A stretch of DNA of 64,000 nt from Hexactinellida sp. DTS-2022 (GCA_028753945.1 JAPNXP010000006.1:3844001-3908000); one strand, 5' to 3'; counted from the stretch's first letter, positions 39,101-44,306 are shown. The notes: a model not told the origin generated them from the sequence alone. Made by a program: numbers and translations.

Positions 39101-40017
39101 TCAAATTAGCCTCAATCTTGGTAAAGTTTTCAGAGCATACATAGTGCCATTGTTCGTTAATGAAGTACCTCACTTCTTGAGAAGATTCATTTCTATTGTA
39201 TAAGGCGGTGTCGCAACCCTCTATATAAATGATTCATAAATATAAGGCATTTTGCTTAATTCGACTCATAGATTCATCCGTCTCTGAAATGGTTCGTTAT
39301 CGTATGTTGAAACTGTTTGGCATGAAGAAACAAAATATCATACGTGTTATACAAATGGCGATGATTCCTAGATTTAATTCATTTATTTTATGAAGACAAT
39401 GAATAATTACATATAATTTAGCTATTTAAATTCTTGCAATCATTTTCAAATTCTTTTTCAGCAAATTTAAACTGAATAGAATAAAACTTACCAACATCAC
39501 ATGTTAAGTACACGTCCTCGTAGTATCCACAATTATGATTAGTATCATGAGAACAATTCAATAAATGCCATTCATTTCCGGTGCAATGAACATCATCTAG
39601 GGTGAAGACAGCAGTCCCGTTAGGATGCAGCTGGCCTACCAAAAAACTTGATGCTTTCTTAAATCCGAGATCTCTACATGCGACATTGGAATCCAATATG
39701 TCCCAATAGTCATCACACACATAACCCCATCCATTGTGATAATATTCAAGTAGTCCTTCGTGTCCATGGCTCAGACGAACATCACCATTGACTAAAAACG
39801 ATATTTTCGAATACATACTTATACATACTACTTGAATACACTAATTTGACTTCGTACTTAAATAATTAAGACAGTCTAAATTGTTAACATTTTAATTTTT
39901 TCTATCATATAACTTTTAAATGCAACATAGGGACTTACTTTGAGCTTGTATCTGCTTGTGTACAGAAAACAATAAAAATATAATACAAATCAACTGAAAA
40001 TCGATTTTGCATCTCAT
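8798..40017 (-). CDS. Gene M: giant SRCR(30)-Ig(2)-GAIN-7TM adhesion GPCR
   Basis: This gene appears complete. It has 37 exons: signal 40017-39939, 30 SRCR exons from 39791 to 14698, Ig/GAIN 14623-13788, GAIN 13452-13153, GAIN 12849-12727, GPS/TM1-3 12321-11823, TM4-7 10021-9389 and tail 9156-8798. The lengths sum to 12,096 nt, in frame, for 4,031 residues. Approximate layout is signal 1-26, SRCR 27-3115, Ig and GAIN 3116-3582, GPS cleavage near 3582, 7TM to about 3870, then cytoplasmic tail. Known biology of the family: adhesion GPCRs self-cleave at HL/T and signal through a tethered agonist. The SRCR array probably binds ligands, but the ligand is unknown. A split into two genes at 32-33 kb was considered, but no second signal exon or stop was found there. 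Confidence 0.8.
9389..10021 (-). CDS. Gene M exon: TM4-TM7 of adhesion GPCR and juxtamembrane tail
   Basis: This 633-nt exon encodes TM4 (PYLIVFGWMFPLVIP), the ECL2 cysteine (HCFLAYE), TM5 (W-A-F-I-I-P ... N-V-V-F), TM6 (TPVLGIPWL) and TM7 (LNGLVGLVFLLVVVI). NREVQ follows TM7, as in adhesion GPCRs. A Ser/Thr-rich stretch comes next. The gene R copy at 45089-45721 is about 95% identical, so the membrane core is more constrained than the ectodomain. Confidence 0.92.
10022..11822. other. Gene M intron within the 7TM domain
   Basis: The intron splits TM3 from TM4 (phase 1) and is homologous to the gene R intron at 45722-47784. It holds dispersed repeats, including about 10600-10660, which recurs near 21310 and 46290, a degenerate hairpin tail near 10920, and Helentron-like 5' and internal sequence at about 11150-11560. 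No exon is seen. Confidence 0.6.
11823..12321 (-). CDS. Gene M exon: GPS motif, tethered agonist and TM1-TM3
   Basis: The exon starts in phase 0 (VSFKFELTSSPGYQSVC). The GPS reads C-V-Y-L-E-E-T-S-W, then VVCESLHLTSFAVFV, so the HL/T cleavage site and the TSFAVFV agonist are present. TM1-3 follow, with VYFNYCISMLLAVGLFLFG as TM2 and ALHYAWLAVFTWTLC as TM3. Two of the four usual GPS cysteines are missing: G-L replaces G-C, and C-E-S replaces C-x-C. Confidence 0.92.
12423..12601. mobile_element. pogo-like MITE, about 179 bp
   Basis: The ends are CAGTAGAACCTTGTAAGTC and TACTAACGAGATTCTACTG, with TA on the right. It lies in the gene M intron upstream of the GPS exon and is absent from the shorter gene R intron. 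Confidence 0.62.
12727..12849 (-). CDS. Gene M small GAIN exon (41 codons)
   Basis: This 123-nt, phase 0-0 exon encodes a segment from IATSFIKNVN to INLAEA. It links the GAIN body to the GPS exon, and the gene R copy is at 48344-48466. It is a typical position for a GAIN beta-strand exon just before the GPS. Confidence 0.82.
13153..13452 (-). CDS. Gene M GAIN exon (100 codons)
   Basis: This phase 0-0 exon runs from A-A-N-E-G-S-V-G to D-N-R-L-A. It includes ALRTLETFSGRLSEELL and the beta-rich segment TVVSQTITIIIEVIEL, consistent with the helical and strand parts of a GAIN domain. The gene R copy is 12 nt shorter, lacking T-G-Y-N after D-Y-D. Confidence 0.82.
13788..14623 (-). CDS. Gene M exon: two Ig-like domains and start of GAIN
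   Basis: This 836-nt exon has two Ig domains. The first has FHCIVEG, VYWTQN and FYCVAEN; the second has PIVCQANG, IYWLRD and FQCIAEN. The second half is Asn/Thr-rich with many N-x-S/T sites (NKTNGTFSNETTNS) and enters the GAIN helical region. It joins the last SRCR exon in phase 1 and the next exon in phase 0. The intron to its left (13453-13787) shows nothing notable. Confidence 0.87.
14698..15006 (-). CDS. Gene M SRCR domain 30 (type I, membrane-proximal)
   Basis: This 309-nt phase 1-1 exon contains NGDIRLNNNDNTGVL, YVCDDHW, ACHQLDLGAV (gene R has ACRQLGLGAV), VRCTGDE, YCEY, NCAS and ACGPYE. It is the SRCR copy next to the Ig domains in both M and R. Confidence 0.88.
15184..15887 (+). mobile_element. 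Helentron-like non-autonomous element, full-length, with 141-bp tandem repeats
   Basis: The 5' end is a GT-rich run followed by TTTGTTTGTCCGGATTG. The middle, about 15330-15735, has nearly three copies of a unit of about 141 bp containing GTTGTTGTTGTTTACAC. The 3' end is a chain of hairpins: a CGGCC palindrome, GTGCGTAGCAC, GTCGCAAAGCGAC and GACCGAAGGGCTCGT. Central tandem repeats plus a 3' hairpin resemble HINE/DINE-type elements; the class is inferred. Confidence 0.6.
16013..16321 (-). CDS. Gene M SRCR domain 29 (type II)
   Basis: This 309-nt exon contains GCESHAPDAV, YYLCADDFTDQNADVIC, FTCDGNEDSLCSC, STCSS and IQCHPP. All eight cysteines are present. The donor is A-A|GTTAGT in M, against A-G|GTTAGT in gene R. 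Confidence 0.86.
16473..16769 (-). CDS. Gene M SRCR domain 28 (type I)
   Basis: This 297-nt exon contains TGQLRFHGRDVLQMYFYD, ICFARWD, ACRQLGYRTS, VVCFGNESRLSDC, YCDYY and LNCVSG. Its copy in gene R at 52860-53165 is nine nt longer in the Tyr-rich loop. Confidence 0.87.
16910..17402 (+). mobile_element. Hairpin-tailed element, second family
   Basis: The 5' end is near TATACTATTAAAACACAAGC. The 3' end has a long hairpin CACACCAACC...GGTTGGTGTG around 17326-17352, then CGCGAAGCG and CTAGCGAAGCGCGCTAG. Reverse copies lie at about 34765-36097 and 62695-62955. The architecture is like the first hairpin family but the tail differs. Confidence 0.55.
17445..17753 (-). CDS. Gene M SRCR domain 27 (type II)
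   Basis: This 309-nt exon contains YYLCASGMTWETANVVCREG, TYSCIGNGRSLCDC, DHCEDDELAVVQCEIPG. It has eight cysteines. The P-I-Y-P-Y position is replaced by A-I-S-S-D, as in gene R. Confidence 0.86.
17938..18231 (-). CDS. Gene M SRCR domain 26 (type I)
   Basis: This 294-nt exon contains NGSIRISNTDGSLEVYTD, KYVCSYTF, ACRQLGYATY, LECEGTEANLLDC, TTCYYTVGVVCESG. It has six cysteines. Confidence 0.87.
18783..19094 (-). CDS. Gene M SRCR domain 25 (type II)
   Basis: This 312-nt exon contains DCEVHTPLTAGDYHLVEYF, YYICATGFTAENADVVCRET, PLRHNCYGNESSLCNC, EVCTSG and VLCGIPG. It has eight cysteines and is highly similar to gene R 54698-55009. Confidence 0.87.
19192..19527 (-). CDS. Gene M SRCR domain 24 (type I)
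   Basis: This is the longest type I exon of gene M at 336 nt. It contains NFVCRYSW, ACKQLGYTNV, VECDGLEQSLEQC, GCSLTYTYYYSYTYYNQ and LYCTRG. The extra length is a Tyr/Ser/Thr-rich loop before the last cysteine. Confidence 0.86.
19589..19900 (-). CDS. Gene M SRCR domain 23 (type II, one cysteine lost)
   Basis: This 312-nt exon contains GCQSYIFDGHTALEPV, WFYLSSTAITINEANVICREN, YPYSVVCIGSESSLCDC, TCGSE and IKCSPPG. The usual Y-L-C is Y-L-S here, while gene R keeps Y-L-C. This leaves seven cysteines and an unpaired partner. Confidence 0.85.
20023..20163. mobile_element. pogo-like MITE, 141 bp, TA target duplication
   Basis: The ends are CAGTAGAACCTCGTTAATA and TACTAACGAGAGTCTACTG inside a TA duplication. 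Relatives with the same termini recur across the window. Confidence 0.65.
20466..20765 (-). CDS. Gene M SRCR domain 22 (type I)
   Basis: This 300-nt exon contains GHIRLTNGTSGLLESYTNGW, RVCNNND, VCRYLGYRDALSYSREYYGYSYSSS, VVCVGNETNIINC, YYCNYH and SCRTG. It has six cysteines. Confidence 0.87.
20766..22059. other. Gene M intron with dispersed repeats
   Basis: Around 20990-21190 there is a repeat with TTGGGAACCACTGCCTTAG twice, resembling hAT-type element ends. About 21305-21400 matches repeats at 10600-10660 and 46290-46360. The open frame at 21177-21629 is accidental repeat coding. No exon is seen. Confidence 0.5.
22060..22359 (-). CDS. Gene M SRCR domain 21 (type II, extra cysteine)
   Basis: This 300-nt exon contains GCETYANDPLLLCPINLYNDQ, YTICADGFGQQDADVMCREL, YNCEGNESSLCACQS, SSCSSG and IQCQQPG. 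It has an additional Cys in LLLCPIN, where gene R has LVLSTVN, giving nine. Confidence 0.86.
22360..23183. other. Gene M intron
   Basis: It holds a start of CAGGGGCGGAGCCAGGA type at about 22564 followed by a G-run, typical of a hAT-like or SINE-like element end. A C-run lies near 23098. No exon is seen. Confidence 0.4.
23184..23480 (-). CDS. Gene M SRCR domain 20 (type I)
   Basis: This 297-nt exon contains GTTRVSNGTSGYLQVYQNGW, RVCGYNFNHVTADVACRSLGYRNAL, IICKGSEGNILEC, YCYYENGVICEQG. It has six cysteines. Confidence 0.87.
23646..23957 (-). CDS. Gene M SRCR domain 19 (type II)
   Basis: This 312-nt exon contains GCESFAGDADQREQVVQFF, YICSQQFTTQTGNVICHEN, HNCNGEEDSLCDC, LCTSD and LQCNSPG. It has eight cysteines. 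The gene R copy is 59012-59323. Confidence 0.86.
24349..24678 (-). CDS. Gene M SRCR domain 18 (type I, Tyr-rich)
   Basis: This 330-nt exon contains VVCQFDYYNYLYYRFNQYNAYVAC, RSAGFRAA, VSCVGDESSLTDC, PTCHYKPTVVCDR. The Tyr-rich loop after the first cysteine is nine residues shorter than in gene R (59733-60089). Confidence 0.86.
24941..25252 (-). CDS. Gene M SRCR domain 17 (type II)
   Basis: This 312-nt exon contains GCDVIPDDPQSLTQLVQTY, FYLCFDGFTDEEADVFCLET, RPIYPYQYDCNGTEDSLCTC, EVCSTN and ACKEPG. It has eight cysteines. Confidence 0.87.
25513..25845 (-). CDS. Gene M SRCR domain 16 (type I)
   Basis: This 333-nt exon contains YVCIDDYYYSYYNNFIAY, LACRQIGYLKATSF, GECSETETNVTMC, YCSFRFSLECQTG. 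It is the paralogue of gene M domain 7 and of gene R 61028-61345. Confidence 0.86.
26226..26390. mobile_element. Decayed pogo-like MITE
   Basis: The left end is TA-CAGTTGACATCTATTA and the right end is a degenerate CTACGAGAGTCTATATAG. Internal sequence matches the intact copies (CATTTGTATTATCCG and GGAGTCATTTTCATACATTTG). A short reverse hairpin tail (CGAGCCCTTCGG) precedes it at 26154. Confidence 0.45.
26525..26836 (-). CDS. Gene M SRCR domain 15 (type II)
   Basis: This 312-nt exon contains DGCEAISLQSDDSSVVVQYY, YLCSDYFTLNNSHTICHEN, HNCVGNEASLCYC, NCASN and IRCQRPG. It has eight cysteines and is paralogous to domain 6 of the same gene. Confidence 0.87.
27053..27352 (-). CDS. Gene M SRCR domain 14 (type I)
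   Basis: This 300-nt exon contains GALRLNHGHEGLLEYYYNGW, YVCDDYWDIFDSNVACRNLGFKRA, VHCYGNESSLFEC, DCHTYELVYLTCEVG. It is very close to domain 5 (34095-34394) and gene R 62061-62360. Confidence 0.88.
27470..27781 (-). CDS. Gene M SRCR domain 13 (type II)
   Basis: This 312-nt exon contains DCETYPEIVSRTPTPIRVF, YLCANGFTQENAQVVCREN, YNCIGIESSLCEC, ICEGD and IQCKLPG. It has eight cysteines. There is no close copy in the visible part of gene R. Confidence 0.86.
28106..28411 (-). CDS. Gene M SRCR domain 12 (type I, unusual donor)
   Basis: This 306-nt exon contains NGDLRLSNVSEGILEIFYNYRW, YVCDGSFGEYDAQVACRQLGFRSV, VGCSGSEQTLLEC, YSCSYSEHVSLSCDTS. Phase 1 requires the donor A|GTGCGTAA; the better-looking GTAAAT four bases downstream would break the frame. 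Confidence 0.8.
28677..28988 (-). CDS. Gene M SRCR domain 11 (type II)
   Basis: This 312-nt exon is nearly identical to gene L 1813-2124 (DGCEALLPNIDGTS, YICGNTVTQEVADVICKEN, FQCNGTESTLCDC). It marks the left part of the duplicated block, whose left edge lies near 28612. Confidence 0.88.
29635..29805 (+). mobile_element. Truncated Helentron-like element
   Basis: Only the end of the internal repeat (AAATTCAAAATCAACACAGA) and the hairpin tail to GACCGAAGGGCTCGT remain. It stands where gene L has about 1.08 kb of other sequence. Confidence 0.6.
29859..30149 (-). CDS. Gene M SRCR domain 10 (type I)
   Basis: This 291-nt exon is the counterpart of gene L 3909-4199 (NGTVRHNYYTGLLEAYFGTW, YICDNYF, VCRQLGYRAASVYSYS, IRCLGN, NCDF, NCGSGEHLAVQCDSG). 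Confidence 0.87.
30282..30593 (-). CDS. Gene M SRCR domain 9 (type II)
   Basis: This 312-nt exon is the counterpart of gene L 4335-4646 (CESIAPTAEENPNP, YYVCADEFSKSNGQVVCREN, LPIYPYKYQCTG, SLCEC, SECNSS, IQCQTPG). It has eight cysteines. Confidence 0.87.
30845..31187. mobile_element. pogo-like MITE interrupted by a nested hAT-like MITE
   Basis: The outer element starts CAGTAGACTCTCGTTAATG and ends TACTAACGAG, with its last bases deleted. It is the same insertion as gene L 4898-5072, so it predates the block duplication. Confidence 0.65.
30977..31142. mobile_element. Nested hAT-like MITE, 166 bp, 8-bp target duplication
   Basis: The ends are CAGGGCCGGCGGAAG and CTTCCGCCGGCCCTG, flanked by TCCTTAAC at 30969-30976 and 31143-31150. 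The same intron in gene L (about 5020-5030) shows a single TCCTTAAC, which is the empty site. Confidence 0.8.
31446..31632. mobile_element. pogo-like MITE, 187 bp, TA target duplication
   Basis: The ends are CAGTAGAGCCTCTGAACAA and GGGAGGCTCCACTG. Internal copies of TTGTCCGTTATTTAGAGG are repeated. It is absent from the homologous gene L intron, where a hairpin element sits within a few bases instead. Confidence 0.7.
31695..32000 (-). CDS. Gene M SRCR domain 8 (type I, follows another type I)
   Basis: This 306-nt exon contains NGDIRLTGGDRGILEVYYNGW, PVCDDGW, SCRILGYRSALFTDYYHY, VDCIGNETNILNC, YCYSYEHVYIICNPG. In gene L its twin is the first domain after the signal exon. Here it follows type I domain 7, the only I-I step in the gene. 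Confidence 0.88.
32133..32394 (+). mobile_element. Truncated Helentron-like element at block boundary
   Basis: It begins AAAAAATTCAAAATCAACC and ends with the hairpin tail GACCTTAGGGCTCGT. It directly abuts the right edge of the block shared with gene L. Confidence 0.6.
32715..33026 (-). CDS. Gene M SRCR domain 7 (type I)
   Basis: This 312-nt exon contains GTLRLSKVTEGYLEVYLDSDW, YVCFNSYYYSYNIEYVADIACRQLGYLKATSY, GQCSRTDTNITLC, YCYNRFSLVCQAG. It is nearly the same as gene R 61028-61345. Confidence 0.87.
33114..33444. mobile_element. MITE with CATACCTGCC termini, 331 bp
   Basis: The ends are CATACCTGCCAACCT and AGGTTGGCAGGTATG, with AACTTG duplicated at 33108-33113 and 33445-33450. Several internal copies of TACAGGGAT occur. 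Gene R has the uninterrupted site CAACTTGGCTGG at about 61418. Confidence 0.75.
33690..34001 (-). CDS. Gene M SRCR domain 6 (type II)
   Basis: This 312-nt exon contains DGCTAIALQSDDTNVLVQFY, YLCSDDFTINNAHTICHEN, HNCVGNETSLCYC, NCSS and IRCQRPG. It is close to gene R 61664-61975. Confidence 0.87.
34095..34394 (-). CDS. Gene M SRCR domain 5 (type I)
   Basis: This 300-nt exon contains NGELRLNHGHEGLLEYYYNGW, YVCNDYWDILDSNVACRNLGFKRA, VHCYGNESSLFEC, DCHTYEHVYLTCEVG. It is nearly identical to gene R 62061-62360. Confidence 0.88.
34522..34612. repeat. 13-bp tandem repeat, 7 units
   Basis: There are seven head-to-tail copies of TGTAGATCCTAAA (the last base-varied) in an intron. The homologous gene R intron has only two copies at about 62489-62514. 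Confidence 0.95.
34765..36097 (-). mobile_element. Second-family hairpin element, reverse, split by a nested element
   Basis: The left end carries GCGCGCTTCGC and the hairpin ACACCAACCG...CGGTTGTTGTGTGG. The right end matches 16910-17050 in reverse (GCATATAGGG, then CACAAGG near 36090). A first-family element lies inside. Confidence 0.5.
34875..35757 (+). mobile_element. Nested Helentron-like element
   Basis: It starts AAAACACAATTGTTGTTTGTG with GTCCAGAATTAAT and ends with AAGGCCGCAATGCGGCC, GTCGCGAAGCGAC and GAAGGGCTCGT. The remainder of the intron on either side belongs to the second-family element. Confidence 0.55.
36441..36587. mobile_element. MITE, 147 bp, CATAT duplication
   Basis: The ends are CAGTGCCGTAGCCAC and GTGGCTACGGCCCTG, flanked by CATAT at 36436-36440 and 36588-36592. 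The paralogous sites near 38876 and 63236 are uninterrupted. Confidence 0.72.
36618..36932 (-). CDS. Gene M SRCR domain 4 (type II)
   Basis: This 315-nt exon contains GCDTALYNRNESSQEVRYF, YVCSENFTEIEANLICLEQ, FPIYPYALVCDGNETSLCDC, SCSSN and IDCIRPG. It has eight cysteines and is highly similar to domain 2 and gene R 63267-63581. Confidence 0.87.
37222..37521 (-). CDS. Gene M SRCR domain 3 (type I)
   Basis: This 300-nt exon contains GAVRLSHGHEGLLEYYHNGW, YVCDDYWDIFDSNVACRDLGFKEA, VRCTGNEWSLLNC, DCGTYEHVYLTCDVG. It has six cysteines. Confidence 0.87.
37522..38905. other. Gene M intron between domains 2 and 3
   Basis: About 37800-38070 is a reverse Helentron-like 5' half (GTTGATTTTGAATTTT-like repeat, then AAACAAACACACAAACAC). 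The rest shows no exon or recognisable gene. Confidence 0.5.
38906..39220 (-). CDS. Gene M SRCR domain 2 (type II, extra cysteine)
   Basis: This 315-nt exon is as domain 4 but with FPICPYALVC, a Tyr-to-Cys change in the P-I-Y-P-Y motif, giving nine cysteines. Other motifs (YVCSENFTKIEANLICLEQ and SLCDCNS) are intact. Confidence 0.86.
39492..39791 (-). CDS. Gene M SRCR domain 1 (type I)
   Basis: This 300-nt exon contains NGDVRLSHGHEGLLEYYHNGW, YVCDDYWDILDSNVACRDLGFKKA, VHCTGNEWHLLNC, NCGYYEDVYLTCDVG. It joins the signal exon in phase 1. Confidence 0.87.
39939..40017 (-). CDS. Gene M exon 1: start codon and signal peptide
   Basis: The start is at 40017-40015; a second in-frame Met does not follow. 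The 26 residues begin MRCKIDFQL, with core ICIIFLLFSV and end IQAQ, matching gene L's exon in length and in the last three residues. The donor is A|GTAAGT, phase 1. Confidence 0.82.
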
Positions 40018-40102
40018 AGCGAAACTCTGTTGAATTATTATTTTGCTCTTTAGCTGAATTTTTTAGCTATCAACAAATGACATCAATTTCAATAACTATG
40101 CA

Positions 40103-40110
40103 TTTATATA
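40103..40110 (-). promoter_or_regulatory. Candidate TATA box of gene M
   Basis: The minus strand reads TATATAAA about 86-93 nt upstream of the start codon. Sequence between it and the ATG aligns with gene L (TGACATCAATTTC against TGATATCAATTTG). Confidence 0.5.
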
Positions 40111-40400
40111 ATAGGATTGAATGGACTTTTTAATGGACTTTTTGATGTACCTATACAAACCATTTATAAATCCTACCCTTTTATACTTGCACAGTTCACT
40201 TGCAAGGTCGTTCGTGATCTGTTGTGTACATATCCTTGGCACTTCATGGTAGTGGAGAAAAATAAATTCAAATTTTTTTAATTTGAGAACATCACTAATT
40301 CATGATGTCATGATAACTTGAGAATCAATTATCATTAAATTATAAGTTCTGGGATACAATGTGTTGATAACTAGTCTACATGATTAATTTGTATATGTAT

Positions 40401-40770
40401 TATTAAAACACGATTATTTCGTGTTTATTAGTTTATTTGTTTGTTTGTTTGTTCGTTTGTTTGTTTTGCAATTGAATATCAACCAGGTTCCAAATGTTTT
40501 AATAGTTAAATATATATACTGATGCAAATTTAATGTTTACAAATTTTGGAATATGAATATTTGTTGTTGTTATCAACAAAGTATAGACTTGAATTGGCCA
40601 AAATTCGAGATGAACTTGGAGCTAGTATTCGATAATTTAATTACGTATGTGCAAATGCTGAATATAATTTGTCTACTGGCAAAAACAATTTTGTTAAGTT
40701 GAGAAAACTAATCGAGACTATGAAGCAGTTGGATAATCTGTTACGAAACGACCGAGACCGAAGAGATCGT
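40401..40770 (+). mobile_element. Helentron-like element, short
   Basis: The 5' end is ATTAAAACACGATTATTTCG with a (TTTG)n tract. A single TTGTTGTTAT internal segment follows. The 3' end is degenerate: CGAAACGACCGAGACCGAAGAGATCGT. Confidence 0.5.
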
Positions 40771-42389
40771 ATATACATAAGAATATAGATAAATTGAGTT
40801 TTAATAATGCACATTTAATTAAATTTATACACTGGTTACTTAGAATTATCATTATTGCTGATTTTAATAAAATATTATGATTGAATATTTAAACATTTAC
40901 TTTCACATATCGTAATTATAATTTTGACTGTATCTATGTGTATACAATCCGCTTAATCGGGTACTTTTGTCCGGGCTTTTCTGACTTTTGTCCGACCCAA
41001 TTTACCAAAAACATTCGAGGGTTAAAACTATTTATTGTAAACTTATACATCAGGAATATGAATAAGTACATATACACAATTAATCGAATATTGAGGGATA
41101 ATCGAAAATTTTGGTTTACTTAAGCGAATACTGGGCCAAATAACGAAACCTTTAAATATTGCTTCCAATTCCCAGAGTAATCAGATATGGATTGGATAAT
41201 GAAAATTTACCCGGTTAGCCAAGTTTGACCAGATTTATCCGAAAAATGTTTCTATTAACTTTTCCGAGAACCCTGTAATTATGCACCCTAATTATAGGAC
41301 TTAGCCCTTTGGGCGGCTTAATGCTCGATTCTACAAGAATACTCTTGGACTTTAAATTGTTTTCTAGTACTAATAACAATTGATCAATTTTTAATTATGC
41401 CCAAAGTTCATATGGGATAGAATTATAAATTATGTATCAGAGGCTGTAATATTTACAACATGCGTACAGATCAGGAAAAGTATACTTAAACATTTATGAA
41501 ATGGTTTGAGTTTTGATATATTTCCATTGTATCTTTGTTGTCTCTGGTTTAGTTTTATCATCACAAACAAATAACAGTTTTGAACGAAACTAATTGAAGT
41601 ACATAAAAAATATGAAAATGTTTCGAATCATTAGCAAACTCGATAGTTTATAATAGCAAAGACAAATACAATGTAATTATTAAAATAGATAAAATAAAGT
41701 TTATTGTAATCAATTAGTTGAACAGACTTGACTTTGATCTATGACACTCACATCATTGAAATCGTCGTACCTTAAACTTATTATTGAGTCTAGTGCTCTG
41801 AATCTAATTAATTGCTCTTTATTCATTATATTGATTTTAAAATGATTAGAGTTGGAAATTGTTGTGGCTAGATGGCACACGTGGTGTTATAAAATAATTA
41901 TGTTATACGTTGTATTTCTGTAATCAAATTATGTAGTAAGCAAGATAGATCGTAGTTAAAAAAGGAGCAAATTAGGGAAATTTACTGACACTCTATTTAA
42001 ACTTAATATTTTATTGCTAATAAGTGCGTAGCATTACTTTAGCCATACCAGACCTGCCATACCTGCTCTCACACCAATGGCATACATTTCTAACATTCCA
42101 TTGTGTCTATTTGATTATTACCAATCAATTCAATAACTTCTCCACAGCCCAAAGTTAGGGGTCCACAGAGTTGAACAGTTCCTTAGTGATATTTAATTTT
42201 CTATTCGGAGTTAGTTTATTAATATACACTAGTGTTTCTCAAAGTGGGCCATACAGTAAGGGGGCGCTAGGAGGGCGCTATGTGGTTTTAGAACGCGAAA
42301 CAGACATTGATGGTAACAGGGGGATGTCTATAGTTTTTTTATGGAACGAGATGACCATATCTTTGTTTTGTCTGCATTAGTAATCATTT

Positions 42390-42960
42390 TGTTAGCGATC
42401 GACCAAATACAGGTTGGTCTGTATATGTCTGCAAAGGACTCACACACCCTTGCTGGAATTGCACCGTGGAATGGTAGGAATAGGGATAACATTGGCCGTT
42501 TTGCAAACTGCAGGTAGGTATCCCTCCCGAATTGATGCATTAAAAATAGCACAAATTCGATGCGACAGAGTGGAAGCATGGTCACGGAGCATTCAGCTAG
42601 GAATTACATTGGTCTTATGTCTTTATTTACTTTAAACTCTGTTAGCAATCTAAAAACGGTATCTGTGTTTATGGTGTAGTTAATAGGAACTGGACAATAA
42701 ATAGGGAGCACATCCAAATTTCAAATCGTTATAAACTGTTTCGAAGAATAAATTAATTTCCCCGCCATAACCTATGGATTCTCATCACATAACAAATTGG
42801 CCATCGATAGAGGTCGCAACAACTTTTCCCCAAGCCGGTTAACCCTTTAGTGTGTTTCCACCAACGATGGGAGTCACAGTTTCGCAACAAGCAAACTTGC
42901 TAGAACGGATTGAATTAGAAGTCTTAATCACTTTGTTACAAAGCCTTTCGACTCTAAGGT
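42390..42960 (-). pseudogene. Decayed non-LTR retrotransposon (LINE) reverse-transcriptase fragment
   Basis: Translating the minus strand in one broken frame gives RWWKHTKGLTG at about 42837-42870. Further on it gives IFNASIREGYLP and then KTANVIPIPTIP near 42490-42545. These match the known LINE order of a WW-x-x-x-K-x-L-T-G segment before fingers with SIREGxxPxxWKxANVxPIPK. Several stops and frameshifts interrupt it, and the YADD region is not visible. Confidence 0.55.
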
Positions 42961-43644
42961 ACTACCAGACTTGAAAGCACTTTGACTTCAAGTAAGAGTT
43001 GTCTGGAAAAGTCAGTGACCCATGGTTTGTCTGATTTATGGCTCTTAACCCTACTTGTTGGAAGATCTTTGTGTGTTAGCGGGGCCGGGGGACCAGTTAG
43101 AAAGTGGACAGGCCAACGTTTGACCTGCCTAACTAGTGAGATAAAGTGGTCAGGCTATTTGCCTGACTGCTTCCATGGCCAAAATTAGGTTTGTCAAATA
43201 ATTTTGAAAAGTTCAAAGTTTAGTTCGAAAGATGCCAGTAAGGACACTAGGTCCAAATATAGTCAGCTAAAGCACTAGATAATTTTCCCTTTGCTTTTTG
43301 GTTACTGACTCTGATAACTGCGTCCAAGTTTTCCCATCGTTAAACTTAATAAGAGAAGTATAGTAGCTGGTTCGAATAATATTAGCATCGTGATCAGAGA
43401 AGATAAATTGTGGCAAAACAACAGGGGTTTCTTCCAGGCGTGCTCGGTACGCCTTCAGGCGCGTGATTTTGAGAGGCGCGTAATTTTAAATTTTGCGTGG
43501 ATGAAATTATTTTTCTCAATTTTAACTGATAAGAAAATTTCTGAACAGATATTTACCTCAATATAATAATGAGGTAGCAGTTCACTAATAGTCAGGCTAT
43601 GGCTTGACTGGCCTGACCGCTTACGTCGCGTGTTATCTATCTAT

Positions 43645-44272
43645 ATATTGTAAGCGCAATTGTTGTGTGTTTGTTTGTGTGTTTGTTTGTGTGTGTGTTT
43701 GTGTGTGTTTGTCCAGAATTAATTGGAAAGACTACCAGTCCCAGAAAGCTGAAAATTTGTACACAGGGGTAATTTTGTAATGCAACAACGATCTATTGGT
43801 TTTTTAAGGTAAATATCCACATTTGAAGGTGACAAAATATATTTGCCAATTAATTTCGAGGGTTTGTTAGTATGAATTAATAGCCTGTGCCCAATAGAAA
43901 GATTTTCTGAGGCTGCAATTTGATTGAGTGAAAATAAATTCATATAACCAATCATTTGTGCCTGTATTTCATTGCATGTTTTTCTTTTATTATTATTTGG
44001 AAAATAGAATCGAGCTATCCTTATCGTGCAACTAAAATTAATTGAGCCATAGCCAACGATTGAGCTATTAATATTTGAATTTGAATTTCCAAACAAATTA
44101 CATTGTATAGCATTCTTATTAAAGGAGATTTTATAAAGAATAGATTTAGTACATCACAGAGATGTATAATTCTAAATGTTTAGTTTCAAGGCGTAGTAAG
44201 GCCGTGCAGCGGCCGTCAATTGTGGAGTGAAGTGCCGAACCGTCGCAAAGCGACCGAGACTAAAGGGCTCGT
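43645..44272 (+). mobile_element. Helentron-like element 3' of gene R
   Basis: The 5' end is GCAATTGTTGTGTGTTTG with a (GTTT)n run and GTCCAGAATTAATTGG. The 3' tail has AAGGCCGTGCAGCGGCC and GTCGCAAAGCGAC before GGGCTCGT. Gene M keeps only a shortened tail at 8544-8596. Confidence 0.6.
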
Positions 44273-44306
44273 ATAACAAAACTTAAATATTAATAATAAC
44301 AAACAC

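Larger units (their letters stand above)
40018..44306. other. Intergenic region between genes R and M
   Basis: From right to left on the minus strand this runs from the end of gene R to the promoter of gene M. It holds a Helentron-like element at 40401-40770, a decayed LINE fragment at 42390-42960, short repeats of CAGTGTTTCTCAAAGTGGG type near 42228, and another hairpin element at 43645-44272. Between 40800 and 42200 I see nothing coding. Confidence 0.55.

Noticed and set aside
42982-43188. Plus-strand open frame of 68 codons between genes R and M
   Set aside because: It has no known motif, overlaps repeat-like sequence (GTGGTCAGGC) seen elsewhere, and shows no splice or conservation support.
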